A DNA stretch of 64,000 nt from Cyanoderma ruficeps (lineage: Eukaryota; Chordata; Aves; Passeriformes; Timaliidae). The stretch spans positions 10,111,112 through 10,175,111 of the forward strand of contig VZDJ01000623.1 of the NCBI GenBank assembly GCA_008694505.1, in the 5' to 3' direction. Position numbers and translations under genes: made by a program. Position 1 is the first letter of the stretch. Every line of letters starts with the position of its first letter. The notes under the pieces are model-generated. The model was not told the origin of the DNA. It ran no database searches and saw nothing but the letters and a program-made list of their open reading frames with translations. Positions 7,968 through 21,800 of this stretch are shown piece by piece.

Positions 7968-10269
7968 TCACAAAATTATTGGAAGATTTTGCTAAAGCCA
8001 TCAATGTAGTTAGGTTTTGAAAACATACTTTTCTTTAATGAAGGTTGATTACATAGACTCCTTGGTACATACCTTTTTATGTATTTCACACAGGTTCTTT
8101 TTCCTAGAACTGAGATTTTACATTTTAATATCTCCTGTTGTAGCCAGATCAGAAGTCCAAAGAGATTAGAGACGAGAAGAATTTCTGCTCTGTAAGGGTT
8201 TTTATTGTGTTTTGCTATCTTACAAAGCCTTACAGTTTTGTTGGTTTGGTCTTCTGTTGTTTTGTTTTTTTAAAGAATATTAATCCAGCATTCTGAATAA
8301 ATTTCCCATCTCTTCATCTTAATTGGAATGAAGGTCTTCAGATTATTTTCCACATGTAGTCAAACACTGCTATATGGCTTTGAAAAGTCACTTCAATTCA
8401 GGCAGAATTTCAAGTATATGAGAAATTTTGATCAATAAGATGGTAATCAAAAAGAATATGTTTTGTAATTCTGTATCTGCCTACCCTCCTAAGATCATAA
8501 AGCTCTTTGAACATTGAAGGAATGAAGTATATAAAATATATTGAGTAGGTAACATTATTTTCATTTAATAAATTAGGAAATCAAGGCGTACAGATTGTAA
8601 CCATTTAAATGTCCTCTGGAATTTTTTTGGTCAACAGCTTTGTCCAAGGCTCTGGATTCAGAACAGTTTATAGTCTTTAATTTTATTTAGCCCTTGAATT
8701 TTCAAGTCTATGTAGTCATCTGGAAGAGTTACCATTTTTTGTGGAGCCTTCGTTGCTGTGTGTACCTCATTCTGTTATCACTCCACTTTGTGTTTCTCCC
8801 TGGCCTGTGTCATAGCTCAGACAAAGCTCCCACTCAGCATTTTGCTTCCAGGGCCCATTGCTATGGGCACTGCATTTTGCTTCTATTTTCTATGATTCTT
8901 TCAGGGGGGTTTTGACGTTCTTTTTGCTATCCTTATTCCTGTTCTTTATCTAGTTTAAGTTTAGGGGATTACTTTTTGTTCTTCCTTATTCTCAAAGACA
9001 GATGTCCCAGACTTCATCCTCTTACAGAAGAAAGATGTGGGATTTAGAATTGATATGGTTTGTGTGAGGCTGTGCTGGAAGAGGGAGGTCAGGTTTTGCT
9101 GCCAGGAGTGCAGTAGTGCTCGAAGGGGATGCGTGTTAACAGCATGTTTGTTCAAGATTTAGGATACTAAGTCTATGGCTAAGGATTTGTCAAAAATAAT
9201 CTCACTTAAAATAATTTAGATAAAAGCTTTGATCATGAGTTCATCATGATGCCACAGGCCTTCATGTAAGGCCTGTCATGGCAGAGGGAACCTTGGACTG
9301 GGGCTTGGTGTTCCCATGCAAAGTCAAGAACAGTGCTCTAGGTGAAGTCCATCCAATGGAATCATATTTCTTCCTGCCACCATCATCCTTAGTCCTTATG
9401 CCATGGTCCTTGGCTATTCAGAAGCCTAACATTGGTGACTATTTCATCTTGTATAGTTGCTTCAACCCTGAGAGAAGGGAGGAGGGGCATGAGTGCAACA
9501 CGCTGTAACCATTTTCCAAAGCTGTCCAGCCACTGTTCCTGCTGTAGACTAATTACGGGCAGTGGAGTGTGCTGGATTTGTTAAAGAGGTGTTTCCCTTG
9601 TTTGACATCAGCTGGAGAAGACTCCTGCACATAAACCAGCTACATCACATCCATTATTCTTGTTGAGACCACGCTGCAATAATTGTGTTGATTGTGTACA
9701 TGGTGATTGCAGTTCTGCAGGGAAAGCTTGCTCTGAACACATCCTCTTTCATTTCCTGCCACTGGTGTGCTTGGCATCATGTTGTTATTGTCTGTTATTG
9801 CCACTGCATTTTTTCTTAGTACATGGGAAAAAACAGTACAGCACTGTCTTCTGTATGCCCCCCCTTTTTCCTTATCCAGAACTTTCTGGGATATAGTGTC
9901 CCTTCTCTGTCTTCCACTAACCTTGCCAGGACACACTGGCATTCTCAAGAGTCCAAACAGCCATCAGCAGAACTTTTCTAAAGGTATGTGGAAAGAAGGG
10001 AGAAAGACTGGAAGAAATAGGTAAAACAAAGCAAGACAGGAGCCTCTTAATTCTTCACATGAATGAGTTATAGCATGCACAGAAAATTGTTAAGTCAGCA
10101 TGAGACCAGTGTATGCTGCAGATAACTTCCACTAAAAGCCATTAGAACTTACTCTTCCTGTCCCTACCTAAACACAGGATCCATGCTGTGTCACCAGGCC
10201 CACTGGGAACAGGGCACAGAGACAAACTACAACTGCCATGAGAACTCCACAAAATTTTTGTGAATATAG
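7968..10269. other. Gene-free stretch
   Basis: AT-rich DNA without a recognisable gene. The only structure I see is the hairpin at 9250-9283. Small open frames at 8694-8915, 9278-9508 and 9640-9948 lack motifs or splice context. Confidence 0.55.
9250..9283. repeat. Interrupted inverted repeat
   Basis: ACAGGCCTT (9254-9262) pairs perfectly with AAGGCCTGT (9268-9276) across a 5-base loop, and the outer TGCC and GGCA extend the stem after a small bulge. Too short for a microRNA precursor by itself. Confidence 0.6.
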
Positions 10270-10720
10270 AATAATTCATGTTAGAATGGATCTCAGGAGG
10301 TCTCAGAGTTATCTATGGGATCAGATTGCGTCCCTCAGGGTTGTAGCCAATTGGGTCTTGAAATTCTCAGAGGATGGAACCTCCGCAACTTTTCTGGGCA
10401 ATCTGTTCTAATGCTTGATTGTTGGAAATTTCTTCATGGTGAAGAAACTTTTAACAGTATCCAGACTGGTACATCTTTTTTAATTTCAATTTGTGCCCAT
10501 TATCTTTTGCTCTTCTGCCATGGATCATTTAGACCCTTCTCCAGGGTCTAGAATCTCAGCCTTTCTAAATGGACCATGTGAAGCAGCTCCTTGATCATCC
10601 TGAACCTACATCTCAATAGAGGATAAGTAAAATCTGCACCAGACCTTTTTCAGCACCTGCCTTGTAACAGGAGTACAATCAATCTGGACTCCTCATACTC
10701 CTCAGGTACTAAACAGAGAA
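10270..10720 (-). mobile_element. CR1 LINE remnant, minus strand
   Basis: Reads as the reverse complement of the 3' part of a bird CR1 element. Recognisable blocks are the GGATGGAACCTCCGCAACTT-like segment, then TTCTGGGCAATCTGTTCTAA, AATTTCTTCATGGTGAAGAA, and a segment ending near CAGCACCTGCCTTG. It is well diverged, so it is old and non-coding. Edges are approximate. Confidence 0.8.
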
Positions 10721-13700
10721 GTATTTACATAGGTTTGTACACTCAATCTCTTAGAGATTTGTGGGGGTTGATGGAGATAAGGTCTCCATCTGCACTAATG
10801 TTAAGTGCTCTTTTATAGCAGGATGTTTCTTGCATGCAGTCATGAAAATGCTTTGTTTCCTCTGTGAATGCAGGGGTTCAGATCCCTCAAAGCTGTGGTA
10901 TGGCAGCCTTGTCAGCTAGCAGTCCACAGCTCACAGCTTCTTAACTCACTCTGGAAAAATGCAGTCTCAGATTAATTAAACAGACAGCTGCAGCCCTTCA
11001 CAAGTTGCACTAACATACTGCCCTTTGCTGCTTCCAAGGCTTTCCAGAGGAATATAGTAACTCACATGGACTTCAGCCCAGTCTGTAGGCATACACTGAA
11101 ATTCAACAACCCTTCAGTTTCCAGGTTTTACATAAATAATGATGTGCAATGAAAATGTCATGGGGGAATTTAAAGCCAAAAGAAGGTTTAAGGAAAATAA
11201 GAAAAGAAAGAGAGTGTACAGGGAATGAAGATAGTCTGTATTTAAAATTATCTTGTGCCTTTTTATCTATCAACATTTGCACAGGAATTCTGAATCAGTT
11301 TAGATTTTATACAATTACTCCCAAAATAGTTGGATATATTCCAGGTATTTATTATGTGCCGAAACACCTGCCAGCCAAGAATGTGTTGTCAGAGATCACC
11401 TTCATAGGTTCTTGAGGAATCTCCATTACCCTGGCCTTGGGACAAGTTGTGCAGCAGAACTTAGTTGTTAAATGTCTGAATGCTGCTTTCATCTGGTGTC
11501 TGAGAGGGATGCTTAAAAGTTGAGCATGTTTAAAGGAATTTGAGTAAACACACATTCATCATTTGGCAGGCAGTACCTCAATGTAGTGTATGTGCCAGAC
11601 AAAAGGCACACATGATGTGACAGTAATTACCCTGGGGCAAACATCAGTAATCTGTGAGTTCCTCTAAAAAATCTAGTGTGATTGTAGAAGTTTGTATCTA
11701 TTTGGAGCAGTGTAATCCATATATTATATATATATGTAAAATACATTTTAAAATAGAGATTTTTTTAAATAAACATATATTGATACACCTATCTGTACCT
11801 GAAATAAATTACATATAGGAATTTGGTGGAGTTGCTATTGCCATAACAGTAAAAATGAGTGCAGTATGTGGCAGGTTAACTGACCTCTGTATTTTATTTC
11901 TGCCTGATAAGGGGGCACAATTTGTGCTAATGATGACGTTTTCACAGTCTGCAGCTTCTAATATTACAGTAGAATGTATCTATGACTCGAACCCTCTGAA
12001 ACACTACATAATTTAGGTTTTACGTGACATGTTTGCCAATCTTTCACTTTCACACTGATATTTCTTCTTTTATCCAGAGATGTATCACATCCTATGTGAT
12101 TAAGGGGATCTTTGGCCATCATATCTGCTGACAGCAGAACTGACTGACTTAGTAATTGTGTAATAGTACAATTTTATTTCCACTTTTGATTTACTCAAAG
12201 TAGGATTAGGGATCAGCATTAAAACTAACTGCCTGGTTACTGCAAACAGCATTCTCTGAGAAACTTCCATGGTTTTCTTCATTTAAAAGCATATTCTGAA
12301 AAAAAGGTTTCAATTTCACAGTACACTTATTCTGGACTGCAGTATCTGAGGGTATTTGAGGGCTTTATAACTGCCACCAGAGTTGACATCATTCTTTATA
12401 AATTTAGATAAGTACGAAAAAAACTGTCAGAAATTATTTAGATCAATGAAGTGATTTAATTATAGCAATCATTGTACCTTCATATACAGCAGCATTGATG
12501 TGAAAAACAGTCAGGGGTGAGAACTCCTAAGTCAGCCAGCAGAAGGAAGAAGGATGGAATCCACTCAAATGTCCCAGCTTTGCTGGCTGCCCACTCACTT
12601 AAACCTTTCTTAATCCTTTCCCCAAATGGACACAGCTGGAGCAGGCCTTGACAGCTCTTACATGATACAAAGAGACTGTTTTCCCCAGCTCAGAGTATAA
12701 CTACACAGAGGAATTGCTTGAGACACTTTATGTAAGCTTCAGTGGTCCCAGATTTCTGTTTAAAGAGGGTGGTAGCTACGTCAGTGTGACTGTGGGCTTT
12801 GATATCCATTCTGCAATTTGGGCAGATTCCCTATTACACATACACACACACATGCATAGCAGCACCAGGACTGAGACTGAGACTTACAACTAAAGTAAGA
12901 GTGCTCCTCAACGGTATAAGGCTGGCAGATTTCCTCCCTTGCAATGCTCTCTGAGAGATGGACAGACACACAGCCTCTTTTCAGGTCCCCTTCATTTGTC
13001 AGCATAAAGAAGAAACTAATCTCTGATAATATTTGGCTCTTCTTCTGAGATGGTTATTGCAGTTTCTAATTGAAGTGAGCCTGCTGCTGATAGGCAGTTA
13101 ACCTTCATGTCCATGCTTTTGGGGATACATTGAGCTGCTGAGCTTTCAGATGAAGTGCTATAGAAGTAGTTAAGTAACCTTTTCTCATGCAGGCCAATGT
13201 TGCAGAGATACTCAATGTGAGAATGTTTGTTTAAAGTAAAACTTGCTGTCCAGTGCCAACAGGAGTCCCCACTGAAGTGGCTGTACAAGTGCTTTGCTGC
13301 ATGTTGTGCCACTCTCCTGTGTGACCATCCATCCTTGTCAGCGTATTGCTGCATGGGGCAGGTGTCACCAGGCTTCATGTATCACCAGTTTGCAGTGTTG
13401 GCCTCTCTGGGGTGAGCCCATGCCTTGCTGCCTGCCAAAAATTATTCCAGCCTGCCCTGAAGTACATGGAAACCATGTGGTGAAAAAACACACCCATGAG
13501 TGAGCTGTGCCAGAGCGGGGACACGTGTGAGGAGAGCAGTGAAGTGTGCAGCATGGTGTGCAGTGTGGTGGAAACCATTGCTCAGAGTGTCAGGAATCAC
13601 GGAGAGCAGTGCAGCAGAAACAGCTACGTGGGCAGCAAAAAGCTATCACATGTTCTCCTTCCACTTTCTCACACCACCCATGCCATTGCCAGTGAGTTTT

Positions 13701-14790
13701 GATGGAACAATTGTGACTGCAATAAAAATAAAGGAAGTTGAGAAGGAGAGATGATGGAGTTTCATGTTAAGCGTCTAGCTGTTTGTGTTCCTTTTTCTCT
13801 TGATATCTAAATCAGGGATCAGAAGCTTGTGTGGTCTGGCAGTAAATTAAGTGAAATTTCCCAATTCTGGAGTGTTTTGTCTGTGACAACTAAATACTAA
13901 ACTGGTTTAAATACCTTAACTGTGTACAAAACACTGTCCTACATGAGTATTTTTTTGCATCTGCAGGAACAGTTTGTATTGACTACTTGCAAATGTCATA
14001 TCTATGTACAACTTGATCCCTTCCACAGCCGCCAAAACAGCAGAACCACAGGAGAATGCCAGGGACAGTCCACCCACAATGTTAATCATCACATACACAT
14101 TTAGATATACAGAGGAGAGGAGCTACAGCAGAAGCTACCTGGGGAAATATGTAGAACTGTCAAAAATTCGCATCTGGAGAAGTCCTGTGTGTCAATTATG
14201 TAATTATGGATGTGTTGAGGAGTTGAGACCTGCTTTCAAGGCAATTTGTTTTCTCAAACCAGCTTTACTATCTCATCTGTGCTGATGACAAGCTAGGATG
14301 TTCCTGGACCAGCCAGGGAATTCATGAATTCAGGGCACAGGGTGGGCACAGGGGCACAGCCCTGATACCCACATTTGCCACACTTGTAACTATGGGGTAG
14401 ACTTGAGTTTCTACTTAGAACTTAGTCTGACAGCTGCTGCCACTTCAAGATATTGTCCTGGTTGTAGAATTTGGAAATCCAGTTCTTGGATTGCTAACTG
14501 AAAATTTATTACTAACTGAAAGAATTTATTCAAATTGAACACATTTCCAATTCATTCTGGATCATACAACTTCCCCTGAAAAATTGTATATGTTGTCCTA
14601 ATAATAAATCAGTGTTTGCTGTTAAGTTTTTATTTAACCAAACCTCTAATAATAGAACTCAGTTCTATTATTTTAAGGGAATCACTAGCCTCTGTCACAT
14701 TTGTAGCAAGACAGCCTTTTAATCAGTTGTAATTAGGTGTAAATTAATATGGCAACTATTACATTAACTTTAGGCTTTTCTTCATCTAAG
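10721..14790. other. Gene-free stretch
   Basis: No gene supported. It holds TA-rich DNA near 11719-11737, a short CA tract near 12843-12852, a perfect 14-bp palindrome GAATTCATGAATTC at 14318-14331 and the hairpin at 14648-14672. Open frames around 13016-13750 on both strands overlap each other and carry no domain I recognise. Confidence 0.5.
14648..14672. repeat. Perfect 11-bp hairpin, 3-base loop
   Basis: AATAATAGAAC (14648-14658) is the exact reverse complement of GTTCTATTATT (14662-14672), with loop TCA. AT-rich, so it could arise by slippage or template switching. Confidence 0.8.
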
Positions 14791-14932
14791 TATTAGTAGA
14801 TTGCACTGCTTGCATGATTTTATGCACTGGAGCAAAACAGGTATATTTGTCAATCAGCCAAGGCTAAAAGGGGAAGCAAGGCAGCCTTACAAAGCCTCTG
14901 GACATCACAATCTATTGGTTTATTTTGCAAAG
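14791..14932 (+). other. Exon candidate, 142 bp (weak)
   Basis: A fair acceptor (TTTTCTTCATCTAAG, ending 14790) and a near-ideal donor (GCAAAG then GTAAGTGG, GT at 14933) enclose 142 bases. One phase (skipping the first base) is open for all 47 codons, beginning ISRLHCLHDF and ending LLVYFAK. I do not recognise the peptide. An open frame of this length is not rare by chance, so the case rests mainly on the donor. Confidence 0.2.
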
Positions 14933-17617
14933 GTAAGTGGGCACTGTTTCTTCTTCTCTCCATGTTCCTAGAGACACTTTGTCTTTCCAAAGTGCTGTTT
15001 TGTCCCATCCTCAAAAATTGTGCAGGCCTGCCCCAGAGCTGCTACATGGGGGGCTCAGCTGCTGAGATCCTCAAAGCTCTGCTAGACCACAGTGTTCAGA
15101 ATCAGTAGTTTTAATACACACTCTGAGAAAGACAGTGGATTTGTCAATAATTGCTTCAGGGAAATGTTTCTGTTACCAACACTACCTTGTGCAATCTCCT
15201 TTTCCCTTGATAAGGAAGAAAAGACTCCCCAAGGAATGCATCTCCATGACAGAGTCCACAGCAAGTTTAGCCTATGTTTTACCAAATAAACAGCTCTCAA
15301 ATTGGTGCAGGAGAGCTGAATTGGATGATAATGTCACAGGGCATGTTTTGATACAGAAAGGAGAAGCACAACCACTCCCAGTAACCCCAACAGTAGAGCT
15401 GCAGCAGCTCAGAGGTGCCTTGAAGGGGTGTCCTGCTAGCCAGTGGGTCAGCAGCTGTTGCAATACCTTATCTAGTCTCCTCAAGTTTGGGAGGGAGAAA
15501 GAGGAAACTGTATTGGTGAGAAAAGGGTTTTGAAATAGTAAGAGAAGTATTTGGTAATAGCCTGAGGTCAGGGCATCTGGGGTTTTCACTTCAGGTTTGG
15601 GTTTCTAGGAACAAAAAAACATAGCTCCCTCTGTGTGTAAGTGAATAGTGCCCACCTGAGTGTGGCTTCACTCCCAACTGAACTCCAATGAAATACCAAT
15701 GGATAAATGATATCCATTTCCAGTTTGATCGCTGTCTGTGAGAAAGGAGTGCAGCACTGTTTAGCTTTGACCAGCAATAACCCTGAGCAAATCAGTACCA
15801 TCTGCTCTCAGCTCAGAGCTTTCCTGATCAGCATAAAATAAAAAAAAAATGCAAAAGTTTCAGAAAATGACAGCTACCCCCAGAATTGTCAGGTTAGCAC
15901 CATATATCAGTCTTCCCTTCCAGCAATGCCTCCAGAGTTGTGCCCACCATTACTTAGGAGTGACATGGTCTGGATCTCAGGCCTGAAATGTTCTCACCCA
16001 CAGCTTTGGTGTTCCAGCAAAAACAGAACAGGAATTTTGTCACTCTATTAAATTATGTTCGGCCTTGCTAACCTCCAGTGACAAATGGCTCCATTGGAAC
16101 ATAATGCTGCCAGCCTCTTTGCATCTGTATGAAAAATAGTTATAACTTGTCTTAAGGACCTGTCAGGGAAAGAGCCACAGCATTTTTATGCAGGAAAACT
16201 CCCTGAGGAAGCGGGATGAAATAGAACCACCTCAAAGCTTACAGCAGGAAAAAGCATTAGAGACAGTCCAGTGAGAGATGGGTCCCAGATGGGCCCAGGG
16301 ACCCACAGCAACCAAAGAGGCTTTGTTTCTGTCACACAGCCATGCCTGCTGAGAGGTGACAAGCCTCTGAAACTAAATCAGGAGCAGGAACAATGAAATG
16401 TCATGGAAGAAACCAATTTCTTGTTTTTCAAATATAGTAACACCCTCTCCCTTCTTCCTGCTTACCAGTAAACAGCAGTCAGAGCCAGCCCATGCTGCAG
16501 TGATACAGAAACTGTGGTCGCAGGGTTGTGTTGAGATGTGGGCTTGTGGTCAGTGGGAATGGGCAGCCATGAGCTCAGCATGGGCTGACCCACCCTGACA
16601 GGAGTCAGGATTGTGGAAGCAGCTGGGCACCACATGAATTCAATGGTGTGGCTGCTGGTTAGACTGACCAGGAGCAGTACTGTCTCCTCTCCTGGAGCCC
16701 TGGGAAATCACAGTCAAGGTTAAGAGTCCGTAAGGGTTACACACAAATTTTGAGCCTTGAGTACCAAAGATAGGAATAAATGAAATATTATTTTATTCAT
16801 CAAGCCAGAGACACATAATACTTTTCCTTTACAACTCTTGGTTTCTCAATACCCTGTTGAGGTTTGTGCTCCACCTGCTCACTTAGGTAGGTCGAACATG
16901 AAATGGGGCGCCTCTTCTTAAGACATGTCCTTGCACAAAAGCAAGCTCCAAGCTTGTTCCCTGACTCTCCCAGAATCCGTCTGCAGGCTGATTCTGCTTC
17001 TGCCACCAGCTATGAAACAGAGGGATGTGAGCTGCCATCTCCGCATGTGCTTTTGGCTGGCCAGAGCCTGCCCTGGCTGCGTGGGCCATGTGCTCACAGA
17101 GCTCCCAGCCAGCGCAGGCTTTCCCCCATTGTCATTCCTGGTATTCTTCAACAAGCAAAGATGAAATGGTGAGGATGATGCATGTTCCAACTGGGAATGG
17201 AGGAGGAATCTGGAGAGTAAAAGGATGTTGTTTAGTGTGCAACTTTGCTCAGACACAGTGAGCTGTGTTCAAAAAGAGTAAGACATAATTATTATTACAC
17301 AACAAATATAATGCAAAGAGGGATTTTCCCACCTGTAGTCCAATTTTAGATTTTTTTCCTGCACTGTAGACAGACAACTTCTAAGTGAGAATAAATACTT
17401 GTCTCCATGTGATACAGGAAAATATATTGATTTAATCTTAATGTAATCCCAGTTCCTTGTCAGGGATCAGTTTCAAGCACAGACACTGGTTTTAGCTGCA
17501 TGGAGTTTCTGAGTCCCTCCTGATACTCAATAAATCCCCCCATACCAAGCTCAGCACATCAGCAGGGATCCAGTTGGCTTTACTTCATGTCCCAAGAGAT
17601 GCCCTTTTTAAGTACAC

Positions 17618-17654
17618 CTTCTCAAAGACAAACTTCTCAAAGACAAACTTCTCA
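17618..17654. repeat. 15-bp tandem duplication
   Basis: CTTCTCAAAGACAAA occurs twice in a row (17618-17632 and 17633-17647) followed by a 7-base partial third copy. Copies are identical, so the duplication is recent or polymorphic. Confidence 0.9.
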
Positions 17655-18841
17655 TTCAGCATTCTACTGTTTCAGTGATCTAAAGTCTAAAGTTAGATAT
17701 AATCACGACATGTCTGACATTCAGTCTGTTACGATCTGCCAGTTGGATCCGGGATTGTGTGATAGATGGGGAAAGGTGCAGAGGCAGAGATTGCAGAAGA
17801 AAGAGCAGCAGCAGTAGTTTGACAGATGATGTGAGGAAAATCACTGCCTTGCAAATATACAGGATTCTCTTCTCTGGGAATGAAGGTGCTTATCCCAAAG
17901 CAATGAAATCCTGAATGTAAAACCTGAGAATGGAACATTACTTGTTGAGTTTTTGGGAGAGCATTTAGACTACCTTGACTCAGTCCTGCAATAAAGTTGC
18001 AAAAAATAAAGTCATACCATATCCACTGCACTTTACTGAAGATACTATTGTGTGTTTCTTGTTTCTGAGAGTTTGTTGACGATACTTAACACTTACCTGA
18101 TGCTGAGGCTGCATTTATACTAGTAAACAAATCCCTGTTCTCTGGCCTGGAGCCCTCCTGGCACAGTTCAGGTTGTCCATACAGCCAAACTCTCCACTTG
18201 CCCAATCAGAGGCTGCATCCAAACAGCCAACAAGAACCCAGGTTCCTGCTTTGGCTGGACACAATAGAGGCTGCCCAGACCTCACTCATGCCAGGGCTTC
18301 TCCTGATGATTTAGTTGCTGACTGGGAGCTGGTGCTCAGGCCTCAGTTCTGGCTTTGTTTTGCTCTGGGCTTTAGACTAAAGCCCCAGGTGTTGCATGGA
18401 GAAGCTGCTCTGGTTTGAAAGGAGGTGGGGTACCATGGGCTGGGCGGCCCCTCTGTGCTCAGCTGTGCCAGCTGTGGCATGCCACCTGCTGCCCAGCTGG
18501 CCTGACAGGCTTTGGAGCATCATCACTGCCCCCAAACCACAGCAGGGATGGCAGAGGTTTCATGCCATGTATGTGTGCACAGGGAGAATGATTTATATTA
18601 GGAATGGTTTTCCAGGGAGGATATGCTGAACCTGAGAGCTTTCACAATGAAGGCAGAATTGTCCTGAACAGGACTTCTGGATTTTTACAGGAATTTAGGC
18701 AATCATAAGAGAACATGTGGGCATGATGGTGGCAGTATCACGGCTCCAGGGATTGCACAGACATGCCTCTTCAGCTGGGGGAGAGCAGGCACCAAGGGAG
18801 CAGCCACGGACTCCAGTGGTTGGGAGGGAGGAAGGAGAAAA

Positions 18842-18879
18842 AGAAAGCCTGTGCAAGGGACCAGAAAGCCTGTGCAAGG
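18842..18879. repeat. 21-bp tandem duplication
   Basis: AGAAAGCCTGTGCAAGG appears at 18842 and again at 18863, a period of 21 bases, with identical cores. Confidence 0.85.
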
Positions 18880-21800
18880 TATTGAAGGTGTCTGTAAAGG
18901 AGTCTGGAGCAGGTCAGGATGTTATAAGGTAGTGTCAGGTTTCAGGAAAGGCAAAAGGGAAGGGTAGATCAAAGGTAATTACTAATTCATTCCCCAACAA
19001 AACTATATGATGCTTCCACTCCTTATCTCTGAGTCAAGCCCTACTTCTCCCCTCCCTGTCCTGCCCCACTGCTTTCTCCCATTTTTGACTCCTCCTCATC
19101 TTCCTCCTCCCCTCATCTAGTCCCTATGCATTGCCTCTGTATCTGTTGACCGTTTACCGAATGTGCCAGGCAGGGGCAGCCTGGGGATACCTTGGCTAGA
19201 GTGGGATCTGTAGCCTTCACTAGAACCTACCCAAGCCTTATTTCACTGTTGGGCTGATCGTGGTCAGTGTGTGGGCCATGGCATGACAACAGTGCCCTGG
19301 AAGAGGATACACAGAATTGGAAGGTCACAGTGCCTCTGCAATGGCCCCCAGCTGGGATTTCCCAGAGTGTTTTCAAGTGTTTGACAACTTAGGCTGAGCG
19401 TGAAAAGGAGCAGGCAGGAATCAGCTACAAGGTCTCGACTCTTGGGATGCCCTGTGGTGTCATTTGTGAGAGAAGTGGTGGAAATCCATTGTGTAACCAT
19501 GTGCTGCAGACCTCCAGTGGGTTTGAGCAAAGCAGATTTTTTGAAATCGCATAAACTAAAGAGCAGTGTCAAAACAAATGGGAAGTGTTGAGCATTTTGC
19601 AAAGCACTTCCACCAGTGTCAGTCACCCTTGCTGGGCTCCTTTAGCAGTTGCATGCATCCAGTCCTTGCTCTCCCAGCCTCTCAGAGAGACCCTACTGAT
19701 TTTAGAGGTACATGGACAGAAGCCTGCCAAGAGGGTTTTTTTGCCTCATTTTGCAAACCCAGCTTCCAAATTAGTGGCAACCACCTTTCAGAATGTGCAG
19801 AAGCTGTGATTAGCACTCCAGCCAGAGGCTCAGATGAGGGAAGGAAAGCCTTGGGGCCAAGGGGGGGCTATGAATGAACATACTTCCCAAGATACATCAA
19901 ATTTTGTTTTATCACAGCAAGATTGTTAATTGACATATTTCCCCTCCTAGCACAGAGATGTCTCAAAGGCATGCAAAGGGTTTGTGGCAGAAAGTGTTTC
20001 TGCTTGGCCATCTGGGCTCCAGTGCCTGAGAGGGGATTTGGCTAACCCTGAGCATGATGCCATCTGCCAGAGCCATCCATTTCTCCTTTGCTATGTGTGT
20101 AATACTCCTTTTATGAACCCACAGCAAATGGCAGACCACCTGCCTGTTTTATCTTTTAAAAAGAACCCCCAACTTGTCTGACTCTGAAATGCAGGATTAG
20201 TTGAGAAAAGTTTTCTTCTGGACACAGCATTATTTTTTTAATGACTGAAGCTGAAGTCATACACAGACCCACACTTGTATTTAAATTATGCTGCGGGCAT
20301 GGATAACTCATGCAAGAGCACATGTGATGGATTGTGTATTTTTTTATAAGCTCAATGTTTGTTCTATTGCAGTGCCAGGATGCAATTGTGCTAGATGCTG
20401 TATGGATGTGATGAGGAAAAGTTGTTTTACATTGAAATACAGCTTGAAATCCGAGGACTGTCGGTTGCTAGGAGTGCCAGTGATTATTTCCACTTGGTTC
20501 AAATGATTTCGCCTCCCTTTTGAGAGTATCTCTCTTTATATTGCAGTGCCAATCTCACCTCAGATTTTCCAGGCTCCAAGGGGAGATGAAGTGTGTTATT
20601 TGTCATGCTGAAGGGAACACGAACTGCATTTCAGCCAAAAGGGCTATTTAAAGGAAATGACACCACCAATACACTCTTTGCTGCAGAACAAGCAAACTCA
20701 CATTGCTACTTGAAATTAAGAGTGAAGCATCTCAAATCACCCAAAATTCCTAGCATGGGAGAAACAGCCAAGTCCTGGTTTCTTGCACACATTTTGCTTG
20801 GATCTATGAATGAGGACTGTTTCTTGGAGTGTTTCCTTTAGAGCTAGTCAGAGTTTTGTTTGAAAAAGATTATCAGTGCTTTCAGAATTAAATCTTACAT
20901 TCATCACAGCTATTTACTGATTCACTTGCTGTGATTGATGGGATAGCAAATGATGAATGTTTAATGGAGAGGACTGCACAATTGGTCAAGGTGACTGCAA
21001 AATATTTAATGTTTCAGAGCAATCAAAATGTTTGGGAACATCCCTTCCTTTGCCCTTGTATTTGTTTTTTCTCCAATCCCTTGTGGTGTAATTCATGGCA
21101 GTTTCTGTCTGGGCCTTGACCATGGCCTTGGCAGCTCTGATTGTGATACAGCTTCTCCAGTTACAAGCTTGAATGCCAGTAGAATAAATTTAAGTTTGGG
21201 ATTTTTTTGAAGGGTAGGAGGGAAACTAATGATAGCTGCAATTATAACTCAGTGTTCCTAGTAACTGGTGCCAGACCATTTTATTCTGTGTCTCTTTAAA
21301 TGGTAGTAATTGTACCTGTACACATGGACTATTTGTGTTTATTAAAGTGATCTTATCAGAAGAGCAGCTTAAGCAAACTTCAGCCATGTCAGCAGAACCA
21401 TCAGGGTCATGATGAGGCTGTCTTTGGGGGAATACTTTAACCATTTGGAGAAGTCTGCTAAGGAAATTCCACAGCTCTGGAATTGTTTGCCGGCTGCTCA
21501 CCTGCCTATTCATATTATTTGACTTTCTCTTCACAGTCCATTCCCCCATACCACCATTTTGTGTACCTGCCTGCCCAGTGCTTTCCATAAGGAAAGAGGT
21601 CAGACAACTTCATGGTGAGGGAAGACTCTGTGCCTACAAGGTGATGCCACAACTGAGCAAACCCCAGTGAGTAGTTAGGATATTGTGCAGTCAAGGAGCT
21701 GAACTGCCTCTGCCTGCTGAGGAGATGTTAGGATATGACATAATTCCCCTCGCCTTGCTGCTTACTTATTAAGCTGTGTTTTGAGTCCTGTGGCTTAGAC

